A stretch of 64,000 nucleotides of DNA from Leishmania infantum JPCM5 (lineage: Eukaryota; Euglenozoa; Kinetoplastea; Trypanosomatida; Trypanosomatidae), in NCBI RefSeq assembly GCF_000002875.2, contig NC_009400.2:151121-215120 (forward strand), written 5' to 3'. Below the pieces are notes generated by a model. That model was given only the letters and a program-made list of their open reading frames with translations, did not search any database and had not been told where the DNA came from. The position numbers and the translations under genes are program-made. This document shows positions 20,701 to 32,260 of the stretch, one piece after another. Numbering within the stretch: the first letter of the stretch is position 1; every line of letters starts with the position of its first letter.

Positions 20701-23700
20701 AGACGGTCTTCCGTGAGCCGCCGTCCTTCCGGATTTGCCTACGTGCGCGTGCGCGCGTCTCTGGGGGACCGTTGCGCCGGCGCCCCTCAGCAGCGCCTCA
20801 CGCCGCCGCACGCCTCTAAGACCGACTGATCTGGAGGCCAGACGCCGACACGCTCATCTCCACGAAGCGGGCATTGCCGTTCGGCGGGTTCGCCGTCAGC
20901 AGCTCGCGGATCCGGCGAGCGCACGCCTCGTCCTTCGCGCACATGTACATGTAGCCGCCACCGCCAGCGCCGGGCAGCGTCAGACCCCACACGTACGGCT
21001 CCACAACGTCCACGATCGACTGCACGGCAGGGTTGCACACGCCGTCGTCCAGCCGCTTCTTCTGCTCCCACGTCCGGTGCACAAGCCGCGCGTAGCCCTT
21101 GTAGTTGCCCGCCGTGATCGCGTCGTACATCGCGGCAGTGGTGGGCCCACCCATCTCACGCAGCAGCTGCAGTGTCGCGCCATTGTTCAGAAAGACATCG
21201 CGCACAATCTCGCCGAGAATGCTCTTTGCCATGCGAGTGATGCCCGTGTAGTACAGCAGGTGGCACGCGGCGAACCTCGGGTCCGTGTACACGCTGTCCG
21301 GCATCCAGCGCACCGTCGGCAGGCACGGCAGCCCAGGCACGCACTGCACAAGCTTCAGGCCCTCGAACAGGCCGCCGTACTGATCCTGCCACCCGCCACC
21401 AGCAGTCAGCATCTGCTCAATCAGCAGCACGCGGCGGCACACATCGTGGTTGTCCCACGGCAGCTTGCAGAACTCCGCCAGCGACCGCAGCACGGTGCCG
21501 GCAACGATGGAGCTCGTGCCCAGCCCGGACCCCGTCGGGATCGCCACAAACAGCGAGATCTCCAGCCCGTGGCCGCCAAACCGCGCAGCCAGCTGCTCCC
21601 GCAGCGTCGCGTACTCCGTCGCGCAGAACTCGGGCAAGAACCCGCACAGCGCAAGCGCAGCCTTCGGGATCGAGAACGGGTTCTGCATCGTCGCGTACGT
21701 GCGGATCTCGTCGAAGCTCGAGACGCTCAGCTGCTCGCCGGAGTCGATCGAGTGCATGACGATGATCGGGTCTTCGCGCACACGCACGTACACCTGCACC
21801 GGCGGCTGCCCGTTCAGCTCCACGGCAACGTTGATCACGCTGCCGCCGCTCAGGATCGCGTATGGCGGCGTATCCGTCCATGCCCCCGCCACGTCGATGC
21901 GGATGGGGCAGCGGCCCCAGACGATTTGGTCAAGGTGCACGCCCATCTCCGGGTCGTGGCGCTCGTCGGGAAAGGAGTCCATGATGGCCGCGCGTAGCTC
22001 CGCGAGCGCGGCGGCATCGTGCAGAGCCACCAGCGAGCGGGCCTCCTCCGCGCTCGGCGCACGCAGCAGCGCGAGGCGCCGCGCCTTCTCCGCCGCAGAC
22101 ACCGGCGGCTCCGCGGCATCCATCGCCTCCAGCGCGAGCTCCATCAGGCGGCTCGCAAACGCGTGGTAGTGCGCCGCCACGATGCGGCCAGGCGCAGTGC
22201 ACAGCGGCGCACCCCTGCCGCCACCGCTCGGGCTGCCCTCGTCCGAGAACATCTGCGCCCAGCTCCCCGCACTCGCAGCCGCGCCCTTCGCAAGCGGCGC
22301 CGCCGGGGCCGCCTGGCGCGACAGCGCCACCGCGTTCCCAGCTGCGTCCACGCCGCCCCACCACTCCGTCGGCCCGCTGCGCCGCGGCAGCGGCACGCCC
22401 AGCTCCACGACGCGCTGGGCCACGCGGTTCAGGTCCAGCAGGAAGAACTGCTGTTGCAGCAGCGCAATCATCGGGCCAGACAGCACCAGCGACCGCGCAC
22501 ACAGCACCGCGGGGTCAGACGCCACAAGCGCAAGCATCAGCGTCAGCATGCGCCGCTCGTAGTACTCGCTGTTGCGCAGCATCGCAGGCACGTCCGTCAG
22601 CCGCAGCAGGTCCATCGCAGACACGCGCGGCTGCGTCCGCCACACAGCCTGCCCAGCGGCAAGCCGCGCAGCGTCCGCGCCAGCGCAGCCGCCGGTCGCA
22701 GCCTCCAGCGGCAGCGTCGCAACGTACAGGAAGTCGCCGAGCTGCTGCTCCGTCGCGCACACCGGGAACAGCGCAGCCTCGTAGATGTCCAGCGGCTGCG
22801 CAGCACCACCGTCCGCAGCACGCGCAGCAGGGTACAGCTCCGCTACGCTGAACCCGCGGCTCGACAGCCAGTCGTGCAGGCGCACACCCATGTACATCGT
22901 CGAGCCGCTGCGCACGTCGCCGCGGAACGCGTCGTCCATGTGGTACGGCCGCGCAGCGTGCGGCGCGGCACCGCCCCCGCAGCCGCCAAGCGCAGCGGGC
23001 AGCACAGGCACGACGCTCACGCACGCGCCGGGCGGCAGCGCGAGCGCCCAGTCGTTGCGCGGGATCCCCGTCAGGATGTGCTGGTCCCGCAGCACCCACC
23101 GCGCGCCCACCCAGCTGCTCTCCACCCACAGATGCCGCACAGGCGACAGCGGCGCACCGGCCGGCGCATCCGCAGCAGCGGCCGCAGCGGACCCGTCCAG
23201 CGGCGCAAGCACCACGGAGTTCTGCACAATCACAGACGACGGCGTCGCAAGCAGCGGCATCGCGTCACCAGCAGCAAAGTCCAGCTCCTCCGTCGCGCCG
23301 CCCGCAGGCGCAAGCACGCCGTCGAACGGCGCGCCCCACGACCACGGCGGCGTCAGCGACTCGCGCCCCTGCAGCGTCGCCGCCGCCGAGATCAGCTGCC
23401 GGTTCGTCCCGTAATGCAGGAACTCGGCGTCGCGCAGCTCCACAACGCTCGCCTTCAGCCCCGCGATCTCCGGGTCCGCGCTCGGCGCGTGGTTGCCCAG
23501 CGCAGAAGCGAACTCCGAGTACAGGTCGTACGCGGTGCGCACCGCCGTGCAGCGGTGCCCGTCGTGCCCGCCGCCGGTCGCGTCCTCCGCGTCCAGCGCA
23601 CCGCCCAGACACTTGCGAGCCAGCACCTCCACCGCGCGGTCGCTCAGCATCCACATGCCCACGTCCAGAAGAACCGAGTGCCTGCCCTCCGCCACGCGCC

Positions 23701-25087
23701 GGCGGACCTCGTCCAGCGACGGCTTCTGCAGCATGTAGTCCAGGTCGAGTGGCCTCTCGCGTGCCATGAAGAGCACGCCGTGGTTCTGCAAGAGGTCCGC
23801 GTCTGCGCGAATGCCGAAGCACAGCACGTCACTGTCCGCGAACGGCGCAAGCGACGGCAGCGCGCCCCTCGCATCCACGCACACGTCACCGCACGCAATC
23901 AGCGTGCGCAGGCGGGCCGGCGCCGTCGTCACTATCCCCCGGTACATCGGCACCTGCGTCGAGAGCAGCGTGCGAGACAGCTGGCTGCCACGGTGCCACC
24001 GGCACGGCGGCAGCGGCAGCAGCGCCTTGCCCATCGCCGCGTACGCCGGCAGGCGGCGGCTCAGGCCGCCAGCGTGCACAATCACGCGGCCATCGTTGTC
24101 CGCCAGCCGCAGCCACGACAGAAACGACCTCTTCGCGGACGCAGGTGCGTGGCGCTGCTCGTCCACGTAGCACGCGTGCAGCAGGTGCACCGTGCCACCG
24201 CCGGAGCCCAGCGGCCTGTCCTCCGGGTCGCACCCGCAGAACAGCCCAGGCACCGCCACGTCGCCCTTCGCACCGCGCTCCCCCAAAGGGAGCGCAGCCG
24301 CGTCCGCCAGCAGCTTCCCCGCTCCCTTGAACTCCGCCAGGCTGCGGGGGAGGCTGAAGAGAAAGCTCACGTTCATCGTGGCACACGGCTCTGTGGCTGT
24401 GTGTGACCGTGTCTGCGAGGGAGAGGCGAGGGCGAACTCGGAGCTCAGAAAAGAAGACGGAAGCCCGCGGAGGCACTGAAAGGCCAACGCGGTGCAGGGC
24501 AAATGGCGTGGCCGCGACCAGGAGACACGGGGGAGAGGACAGACGCGGAACGCGGGCACACGCACTCACCACCGCCACGGTGCGGTCGACGAGTCAGCGG
24601 GCAGCAAGGCACAAGGCGGGGGAGGGGTGCCGGCGAGGACGGAGAACGTTGCGATAAGGATGCAAGCGAGGCGCAGGAGGGGGGGAGTGGAGAGGCCGAA
24701 AGGGAGAGCGGAAGACGGCAAAGGCGGNAACGAAGNAAGCCGAGCAGCACCAGCAACGCAAGAATGGGCGAAGTGTGAGCGCGGCGCGGGGCAGCGTCCT
24801 CGAAAGGTGCCCGAAGGGGTGCGGGAAACACCGAAATACAAGCAAAGCAGAGGCGCGCCGACCACGTCGCGGCCAGCCAAGGGAAGGTAGCGCACGTCCA
24901 AAGGCATTTTTCGTCGGCTTATGTGTTCTGTGCTTCACTGTCTGCCGTGCACCAGGCGAGGCCAAACACCACACCCTACACCGCCACCTCTGACACACAC
25001 ACACACACCTCCGGCCCCTCCTGCCACGGGCGCCCGTCGTCTGGTGCGAAGCAGCCGTAGACGCACACGGTACAGCAGTGCGCCGAC
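20701..25087. repeat. 4,387-bp direct repeat, copy 2
   Basis: This is the second copy of 6508-10894. Two single ambiguous bases (24728 and 24736) sit where copy 1 has T, which suggests the assembler had reads from both copies there. Unlike copy 1, the SIDER-like element at its right end continues to full length beyond the duplicated block. Confidence 0.95.
20816..24376 (-). CDS. AFKP80: bifunctional fucokinase / GDP-fucose pyrophosphorylase (copy 2)
   Basis: The protein has 1,186 residues from the ATG at 24376, with the same domain order as the copy at 6623: guanylyltransferase, linker, then GHMP kinase. The sugar-nucleotide loop (LGSGGGTVH) and all three GHMP motifs are intact. It differs from copy 1 only by Ala693 (Glu there) and Ala739 (Ser there), plus two silent changes. 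In L. major the right-hand paralogue is, as I recall, AFKP80, which also makes GDP-D-arabinopyranose. Whether this copy has that activity cannot be read from the sequence, because the active-site motifs of the two copies are identical. Confidence 0.88.
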   Translation of the reverse strand: MNVSFLFSLPRSLAEFKGAGKLLADAAALPLGERGAKGDVAVPGLFCGCDPEDRPLGSGGGTVHLLHACYVDEQRHAPASAKRSFLSWLRLADNDGRVIVHAGGLSRRLPAYAAMGKALLPLPPCRWHRGSQLSRTLLSTQVPMYRGIVTTAPARLRTLIACGDVCVDARGALPSLAPFADSDVLCFGIRADADLLQNHGVLFMARERPLDLDYMLQKPSLDEVRRRVAEGRHSVLLDVGMWMLSDRAVEVLARKCLGGALDAEDATGGGHDGHRCTAVRTAYDLYSEFASALGNHAPSADPEIAGLKASVVELRDAEFLHYGTNRQLISAAATLQGRESLTPPWSWGAPFDGVLAPAGGATEELDFAAGDAMPLLATPSSVIVQNSVVLAPLDGSAAAAAADAPAGAPLSPVRHLWVESSWVGARWVLRDQHILTGIPRNDWALALPPGACVSVVPVLPAALGGCGGGAAPHAARPYHMDDAFRGDVRSGSTMYMGVRLHDWLSSRGFSVAELYPAARAADGGAAQPLDIYEAALFPVCATEQQLGDFLYVATLPLEAATGGCAGADAARLAAGQAVWRTQPRVSAMDLLRLTDVPAMLRNSEYYERRMLTLMLALVASDPAVLCARSLVLSGPMIALLQQQFFLLDLNRVAQRVVELGVPLPRRSGPTEWWGGVDAAGNAVALSRQAAPAAPLAKGAAASAGSWAQMFSDEGSPSGGGRGAPLCTAPGRIVAAHYHAFASRLMELALEAMDAAEPPVSAAEKARRLALLRAPSAEEARSLVALHDAAALAELRAAIMDSFPDERHDPEMGVHLDQIVWGRCPIRIDVAGAWTDTPPYAILSGGSVINVAVELNGQPPVQVYVRVREDPIIVMHSIDSGEQLSVSSFDEIRTYATMQNPFSIPKAALALCGFLPEFCATEYATLREQLAARFGGHGLEISLFVAIPTGSGLGTSSIVAGTVLRSLAEFCKLPWDNHDVCRRVLLIEQMLTAGGGWQDQYGGLFEGLKLVQCVPGLPCLPTVRWMPDSVYTDPRFAACHLLYYTGITRMAKSILGEIVRDVFLNNGATLQLLREMGGPTTAAMYDAITAGNYKGYARLVHRTWEQKKRLDDGVCNPAVQSIVDVVEPYVWGLTLPGAGGGGYMYMCAKDEACARRIRELLTANPPNGNARFVEMSVSASGLQISRS

Positions 25088-28000
25088 TCGGTCGTCGGGG
25101 AGCACGGCCCCCGCCCCAAGCTCTACCCACCAACAGCCGCTTCGCATGCCGCCGCGACGCCACGCAGGCCAGGACCTGACCGCCGACATCTGTAGCGATA
25201 CGTCGCTCTGACCTCGCCACGTCGCAGGTGCCTGAGCCTGTCACCGCCGGAGGTGGTGCGGCGTTCGGCAGGGACGGGGGAGATCCCCTGGCGTCTTGGC
25301 ACACGGAGCGGGGCTGGGGTGGGGGGATGCTGGGCCCTGAGATGCCGCGCGTGGAGGCGACCGCCTCCCGTCGTCAAGGTCGCTGTGGAAGAACAAGTTA
25401 AGACCGAAAAGTCAGAGGAGGGGAGAAAGAAGATGAAGGTTAAGGGGCAACGCACTTGTGCCGCTGTGTGTCAGGTGTGTCCGGTTGTCCATTGTCCGAT
25501 GCCCTGGGACAGCCGGTGAGCAGGGAAATGGGGAGGAAGGTGGGGGAGCATAGTATCAGATCCCCGTGCAATCGCAGAGGTCGTGGCGCGGGAGTTGGGA
25601 AGTGGCCGCGAAAGCGGCCTCAGCGAAGTGCCATCGGCGGAGGTGGCTTCCATCCACGTATACACCCTCGACCACATGGGCATTTGAGGGTGATGTTCGC
25701 CGCCCTTAATGTTGCTGCACATGAACGGGCTCATGCGCGTGCGAAGAGACGCTGAGACACTGACACACATGGACGAGTTACACTACGGCCGTCTCCCCAA
25801 CGGCAGCCTGGTAGGAGGAAGTGGACGCGCTTGCTCGAAGGCAAGAGAAGAAGCAACCAAATCTACGCAACACGTATGCACAGAGAGGGGTAGAGGGAGG
25901 GACGGAGAGGAATGGGAGGGAGATCGACGGCGGCTGTGGACACCGTCGCAATCACCGCAACGTGGAGGACGGATCTCCCACACACGCACACGCACACACG
26001 CCTCCCCCTCCTCTCTCCTTCACGGGCAATCACAGAGAAACGAACAGGATGAGAATGCGATGAGGAACCCGGAAAAAAAAGTGAAGGGGGCTCATCATGA
26101 GCCAAGAAGGCACCATTAAAGGGCAAGGAATACGGGCGAACCACACCGCAGCCCCACGGCACAAGTGAAGGTGGAAAGCGAACGCGGCTCTCGGTGGAAA
26201 GGGGGTGGGAGGTTGGTTAGGGGTGGGGAAGAAGACAGGGACAATGAGGAAGAAAGAAAAACAAGGAGCACGTAACAGAGAACAAGAAAGATGGTGTGTG
26301 TGTGTGTGTGTGTGGTGAGGAATCTCCAGGCGCATAGGGTCGCGTGAAGCCTGAACAAGGAAAAGAGGGGGTGGGGGAGAGGGCGGGGGGCTCCACAAGA
26401 AGGGCCTTCAACATCAAAACCATAGCGGGTGGTGATGAGAGGGAGGGAGAAGGTGGGAGGGGGCCGAGAAGAGAAAACGATGCCCCAAAGATATGCATAA
26501 TGAATACAAAATCGTGTTCACAACGCGTCCTCCCTGCTGAGTTGTCTATTCTCCCTGAAGGCGTGTATGAGTCTGTGGTGCCCCTCCGCTCGCACCCTCG
26601 ATAAAATCACTCGCATGAGTAGGCGGGCGTACGCGCATCCCCGCCCTCCTTTTTTTTTTACTTTGTCTGTCACCGTACGGGGGGACTTCTTGTCGCGATA
26701 TCCAAGAGAGGGGTGCTGGAAGCGGGGGGAGGGTTGACAGTGACTCGATGCCTCGAGATCGGAAATGAGCCGAAGATGAAAGCGGCGTGAAGAGACATGG
26801 TTCATTGCAGCGGGTCGGTTCGAGCGGCAGGGGCGGGGCCGTGACGCACACATCCCGGCCCCGCATCGTTTTCTATCGCTGTTCGACTATCGGTGCGCCT
26901 TTCATTCGCGTCGCCAACCTTACCAAGAAAGGACTTACGACGTTCTGAAAAGGAAGAGCTGGCGTAAGCGAAACCGAAACAGAGGAAGAGCGGGGAGAGG
27001 GGAAGGGAGGAAACAGGAGGACTTCTGCTGCACCGGTGCGCACACCGCAAACTGCCGGTGCAGCAGCGCAGGGAAGCAAACCGAAAAAAAAAGAGGGGAG
27101 GGGAGAGGCGCACGCCACGCACCGTGACTTGGCTGTGTACGCTCACTTGCTTGTCTGAATTTTGTGTGGGCTGAGGCGTGTGCAGGCGGGTGTGAGTGCA
27201 GTACACGTATGATGCTACTGTACTCACAAGATCGAAGTGAGCGTTTCGTATTCTCCCTCTCCCCACCCCCTCTCCCTCCCTTGCAAGCGCTTCACACGCG
27301 CACGGCTCACCTAGGAGGGCCAGCCTGGAGCTCTGCCCCGCCGCCACACGACGTGCGCGCCTCCGCCTCCAGCTCTCTGATGATGCGAAAGAAAGGAGAC
27401 AAAAACGATAAAAAAGCGAACGAGGATGCGCACGGGCACAGCGCGACAGAAATGAAGTGAGCGGCTTGCGCAGCGGGTAAAGGTGAGTGCTCACGCGCAG
27501 CGATTTGAGACACTATCGCTTGCTGTCATGAGCGTGCCTTCACACACACACACACACAAACACAGAGAGAAGAGAGGGGGGCGGAGACGGGCCCACATAT
27601 GCCTGCACACATGCCCGCGTCACAGCTTCCGTTATGGCAGCAGTGCATAAGGAAAGGGGCACGAAGCACAAGCGCTGCAAGAGGCGGCCACATGCCCGCC
27701 TTGCAAGCGGGTCTCAATGTACCCGTGCATGTGCGCGGAGGGGTGCGTGTGGTGCGGAAAGAAGTACGTAAACGGTGCGCATGCACGTTGAGGGCCACAG
27801 AAAGGTGCCCACGCGCGCCGCTCCGTGTCGTCAAAAATGGACGGGGAGGAGAAAGATGGAAAGAGTACAGTGAGGAAGGAGGTGAAAACGAATCGAAGAG
27901 GAAAACAAGGCGAGCCAAAGAGGGGATGGAGGAATGGCGAGAGGGAAGGGGAGGGGGAGAAAGAGACAAGAAATGCAGTGACCACACCCACCCACCCACA

Positions 28001-28410
28001 TACTCGCACGCGTGTGCGTCTCCCTCCACAATCACATGACGAGAACCTTCCCCTCCTCTTCCTCCTTCTCCTCCCCCCTCCCCCCAAAACACCCGAAAAC
28101 AAAAAAGGATAACGGCCGAGTGCGCCTCACAGGGCCGAACGAAGTGCTGGGAGAGGCACCGAGTGTCCCCCTCCCGCCTTCCCTCCCCCTCTAAGGTGAA
28201 GGGAAGCAACAACTGCGCGAGAGGGAGAGAGAAACAGAAGCGAGTAGACGAAAACGGAACGCAGCAGCGGTGGGCGGACGAATGAAGGTAGTGAGGAAGC
28301 CACAAACATGAAAAAAAAAGAAACCAACAGAATAGATGTATAGTCGAGTAAGCCTGCACGCGTACTGGGGGAGGAGGGGGAATGCACGCACACACGCCTC
28401 ACTGTTTCGC
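24377..28410. other. intergenic, 4 kb, no gene seen
   Basis: This is the largest gap between genes in the window. It holds the 5' flank of the copy-2 fucokinase gene, a full SIDER-like element (about 24934-25327), GT and CA runs (26291-26313 and 27541-27556) and long GA-rich stretches (26170-26470 and 27840-27990) that read as CT tracts in the transcript. Several open frames of 200-290 codons exist, but they are low-complexity Ser/Pro/Leu/Phe sequence without motifs. Confidence 0.5.
24934..25327 (+). repeat. SIDER-like interspersed repeat, copy C
   Basis: It runs from the CTGCCGTGCACCAGGCGAGG end segment to GGAGCGGGGCTGGGGTGGGG. It is nearly identical to copy D over about 390 bp and then diverges. 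It spans the right edge of the 4.4-kb duplicated block at 25087. Confidence 0.75.
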
Positions 28411-29010
28411 TCACTCGTAGTCGTCGTCCTTGCTCTCCTTACTGCAGCACAGGGTGGAGCAGCAGAGCGCAAAGCCAACGATAAAACAGAGGAGCGCGCC
28501 ACCGGTTGCGACGCACAGCAAGTAGAAGCCTTCCGCCAGCTGATATCCGTCTTCCTTAGCCGCCGGTATCTGCGTCTTCTCGCCAGGGCAGAGCGTCGTC
28601 AAGTAGGTGCACACAATCAAGCCCAAGGTTGCGCCGCAGCAAGCCAGTGATACGAACGACGTGAAGGTGCTCGTGACGGCGAGGCCGTCATTGTAGCGTG
28701 CGTTGATCCAGCACGCGGTGAGAAAGGCAGAAGACGCGATAAAGGCGGTCGCGGCCACAGACAGCGCGGCCGTCACCGTGTAGTAGACCTGCCCCTGGAG
28801 GCACTGCAGGTGATACGAGTACGTCCGGATTATCTCCACGTCCGGCGTCTCTTTGGCCGGCGTGGATGACTGGCGGTACCAGAAATATACGGTGTTCGTT
28901 GTGTCGGTGCCGGCATCTACCTTGCGGAACACGGGGAACAAAATAGAGCACGTCGCACACGCTGTGAAGAGCATGAGCAGCATGAAGACGAATACGCGGC
29001 AGCACTTCAT
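28411..29010 (-). CDS. four-helix membrane protein, amastin-like family (member 2)
   Basis: The gene encodes 199 residues from the ATG at 29010 (MKCCRVFVFMLLML); the frame is open slightly further but begins with GTG there. Helix 1 is followed by SILFPVFRK, then loop 1 with TVYFWYRQ and a single Cys (LQCLQGQ). Three more helices follow. GYQLAEGFYLLCVATGG precedes helix 4, and the acidic tail ends KESKDDDYE. It clearly belongs with the proteins at 18828 and 33139 by these shared motifs. Function is unknown. Confidence 0.78.
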   Translation of the reverse strand: MKCCRVFVFMLLMLFTACATCSILFPVFRKVDAGTDTTNTVYFWYRQSSTPAKETPDVEIIRTYSYHLQCLQGQVYYTVTAALSVAATAFIASSAFLTACWINARYNDGLAVTSTFTSFVSLACCGATLGLIVCTYLTTLCPGEKTQIPAAKEDGYQLAEGFYLLCVATGGALLCFIVGFALCCSTLCCSKESKDDDYE

Positions 29011-29984
29011 TGTCGCTGATGTTCGGGTGGGCTGCACTGGGCTACAGATTCAGATGAGCTTCGGTTGTTTGGTCTGCTGGGAGTGTGATGGGGGGAGGCA
29101 GGTCGCGCGTGCAGCGAGGAGATGGGTGTGCCACTTAGAGCTGAAAAAATGGGAGGCTGTCGAAGGATGGCGTTTGATGGAGCTTAGGCACCCTTATATG
29201 CACACACACATATATATATACATATGTGCGTGTGGGGAGGGGGCGAGGAAAGCACGAAAAACGAAAGAAAGAGAGTGGGGAGACGCAGATCGAAGCGGTG
29301 GCTGAAGGCGTTGCGCCATGCGCACATAGAGCGGCCACGCCAACGAGAGCAAACCCCGTGGGAGCGACGCAACGGCATGACGGGCACGAGACGCTTTCTT
29401 TCTTTTTCCTCCTCGGCGTGTGTCCGTTCGCCCACGGGCAGGTCAACCACACTACACGCATGCAGCCACAGTCGACCTAGGCCTGCTGCACATCGGCTGT
29501 GCCAAGGGAGCCGGGCCAGCCAGCACCGTCTGGCGCCGCTCAGCCCACCGTCATGTCACTACATGCAGCGCAGGCCACGCCCACAATCGCGTTCAGCACC
29601 ACTGCAACGCGGCCAAGATACAAAAACAGCAGGCGGATGCCTCTACTCGTTCCTTCGCCGGCAAGATTCGTAGTGAGCGGGTACAAACGCCGTCATGGCG
29701 GCACGCCTCTTCCGCACACCGCCGTCCCAGCCCGCCGAAACGCCAAGAGTCCGCCAGCCGTACCCGACGGCAGGCTGCCGGCTGCGTGGCCTCCCCCACA
29801 CCGAGCGCGTGTGGGACCCTGACACCGTGCTGAGGTGCCCCGCATCATCAGGGAACTACGCACTCGCACAAAGAAAAGGGTCAGTCGCGCGAAGTAGGCA
29901 GTAGAGAGCGAGAGGAACAGCGAGGGCGGCATGCTACACAACAGTGAGAGAAGCGGGGTTTGGTGGCGTGCAGAGGCGCAGTGC
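29011..29984. other. intergenic, no confident gene
   Basis: A short TA-rich patch lies at about 29205-29226. A GC-rich segment (29470-29850) has fragments of open frame on both strands, including one hydrophobic stretch on the minus strand. It may be further remnant of the membrane-protein family, but I could not align it. Confidence 0.35.
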
Positions 29985-30585
29985 TGATTTTGCAGGAGTT
30001 CGCGTTGTCGTTACTGTCGGGGGCGGCGGCGATGTAGCCGCGGTAACAGTGCCCAATCCCTTCCAGAAGGAGCGTCATCAGGCAACCACCCGTGGCGGCA
30101 TAGAGCAGGCCAAAGCGATCCAACAGCCTACACGTGGACTTCTGTGGTGAATTCAGCACCGCCAATGTTCGTCACGGACACGTGCACAGGCAGAGCAAGG
30201 GTAACGGCGCAGTAGGCGGAGGCCCCGACGGTCAAAAAAAAAGCGTGATGGCGCCGAGGCAGTCGGGGTGCTTGCGTGGGGTTCAGCACGCGATGAGCAG
30301 CACTATGATGGCGTCCAGACAAGCCCCGTCGACGGACGAGGTCGCCTCGACAGTGTAGAAGGTGTACTACTCGGCGCTCGCGCCGTGGTGGATGATCAGC
30401 ATGCCTCCCCGTTCGTCGACGTCACCGTCTCGCCGTATCAGTGGTGTACCGTGAAGCGGGTCTTGCCAACGTGCACATGTGTGGTCCCGCAGCGGAGCTG
30501 TGGAAACAATACGGAGCACGCCGCCCAAGCAGTAAATCCCATTGAGGCGATCTGCAGAAGGACGCGCAAGTGCGCCGCTGCTCGT
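29985..30585 (-). pseudogene. degenerate copy of the four-helix membrane protein family
   Basis: Read on the minus strand in shifting frames, the relic shows the landmarks of the neighbouring family in the right order. RVLLQIASMGFTAWAACSVL then FPQLR matches helix 1 and the following PxFRK. VHH-stop-YGETVTS matches FFWYNETVRTS with Trp turned to a stop (30440-30438). YTVEATSSVDGACLD... followed by IAC-stop matches helix 2 ending TACW, again with Trp turned to a stop (30285-30283). After a frame change, CRLLDRFGLLYAATGGCLM matches GYRLVEGFFLLCIAVGGFLL. The start codon is also missing. It lies between two intact members, consistent with an old tandem array. The reading frame is not restored here. 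Confidence 0.8.
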
Positions 30586-32229
30586 CGTGCGAGTGTGCTC
30601 CTGTCTGTCGAGGAGAAGGCGTATCGGATGTGAGTGCGATGAAGTCGGCTGCTGCAGCAGCAACACAAAGAAACTGTGAGGAAGTGCTACGTTGAAGAGC
30701 AAAGGAGGGAGAGAAGGCGGGGGAGGGGGGTGGCAGATGAGTAGTCCCCCTGGGGAACGCGAGAAAGTGGTCATGCTCTGCAAATGTGTGTGTGTGTGTG
30801 TGTGTGTGTGTATCGATACTTCGGTGTGTAAGGGTGTCACTGCCGTTGACGTTTTGCGTGAGAGGAAGAAGAGTCATGAAAGAACGAGAGGAGAAGCTGC
30901 CCAGAATAGAAGAGCACAATCAGTTACGCGCATGTGCACGTCGCCGTGAAGACATGTATCTGGACATCACTTAGAGTGCAGGAATCCTGCGTCAGAGCAG
31001 CAGCAGCAGCGATACTGGACAGCAGTACCTGCATGCTCGGGCGGCTCGCGTCCGTCAAAGTCCATAAAGCGTCTCGCAAGAGGAAAAGAGAGAGCAGCCC
31101 CTCCTCCCCTCCCCAGACCTCGGCGCTTACCTTTGCTCGTCTCGGCCACTGTGCCACGCATGTGGTGGTGTGCCCACACGCCAAGCGACACCATCACGCC
31201 ACGGCTGATGGACGGGCACACATGCGAGCATGTCACGCTGTGTGTGTATGTGTGTATGCATGTATGTGTGTGTGTGTGTTTTTTTTTTGCCGTGTGCGTG
31301 TGTGTAGGTATGGTTCCCTTCCTCTCTTCCTTCACCGTTCGCTGAGTGCGCGTGCGCGTGTGCTAATACCCGTACAGATACACGTATATGGCTCGCTAGC
31401 TAGCCAGCTGCAGGAGGTGTGGTGAGCCGTGGGTTGGCGGCGCGCGTACGGGCATGGGGGCTCTCACACCTCATGGAGATGCCCCTTCGTTGGGTTCCTG
31501 TTTCAAAGGCGGGAGGGAAAAGAAAAACGACTTACACATACACACACATACACACAAGGTAAAACGAGCCGAATCACTGTATGGCTTAAGTGCAGCAAGG
31601 CAACAAGCAAGAGAAAGAAAGGACGAGAGGGGCACAGATGGTGAGCGGCCGAGTGCCCAGGACGAAGCACACACACAACCTACCCACACACACACACATC
31701 TCTCGAAAATGTACGCAAGCAGACAGAAATAGTTGACCGTACACGAGACGTAGATGATGGCCACGGCGACAAACACGACGATGATGCCATCGACTGAAGA
31801 GAGAGAAGGAAGAAGCAACAATAAGGCGGACGATGAGGATGAGGAGGAGGCAAATGCGTAAAAGAATGCATGCACGCACACAGAAAACAGGCATAGCTAC
31901 CTAGCTACAGCAAGCAAGAAAAAGGAAGAAGCAGCCATCATCATCATCCTCAGCACCGCAATGAAATAAAGGGAGAGGGAAAGGCAGAGGCAGTCGCCCA
32001 TTGGGCACAAGCATGTGAGTTCAACCCAGTGCTGTGTCCGTCCCCGCGTCGCTGTCGTGGATAGCGATATGCAACTCTCAACGCACATGGAAACGGCACC
32101 GCCACGACAACGGCAGCACCGCTGGCGGAACATTTAGAAGAAGGGGGTGTGGGGGAGGATCGTCCTTTGGATGTAGAGCACAGAACGATCCTTAACAGAA
32201 ACGAGCAACACGCACAATGCAGGCGCAGG

Positions 32230-32260
<31 letters not shown>

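Noticed and set aside
26802..27494. 230-codon minus-strand frame
   Set aside because: It is composition-driven (Ser/Arg/Leu), overlaps a CT-rich tract and has no recognisable domain.
27526..28395. 289-codon minus-strand frame in the 4-kb gap
   Set aside because: The translation is low-complexity Ser/Leu/Pro/Phe/Cys from CT-rich transcript sequence; no motif and no conserved core.
29470..29850. Possible fifth copy of the membrane-protein family
   Set aside because: One hydrophobic minus-strand stretch exists, but none of the family landmarks (WY loop, GY..EGF..LLC) could be placed.
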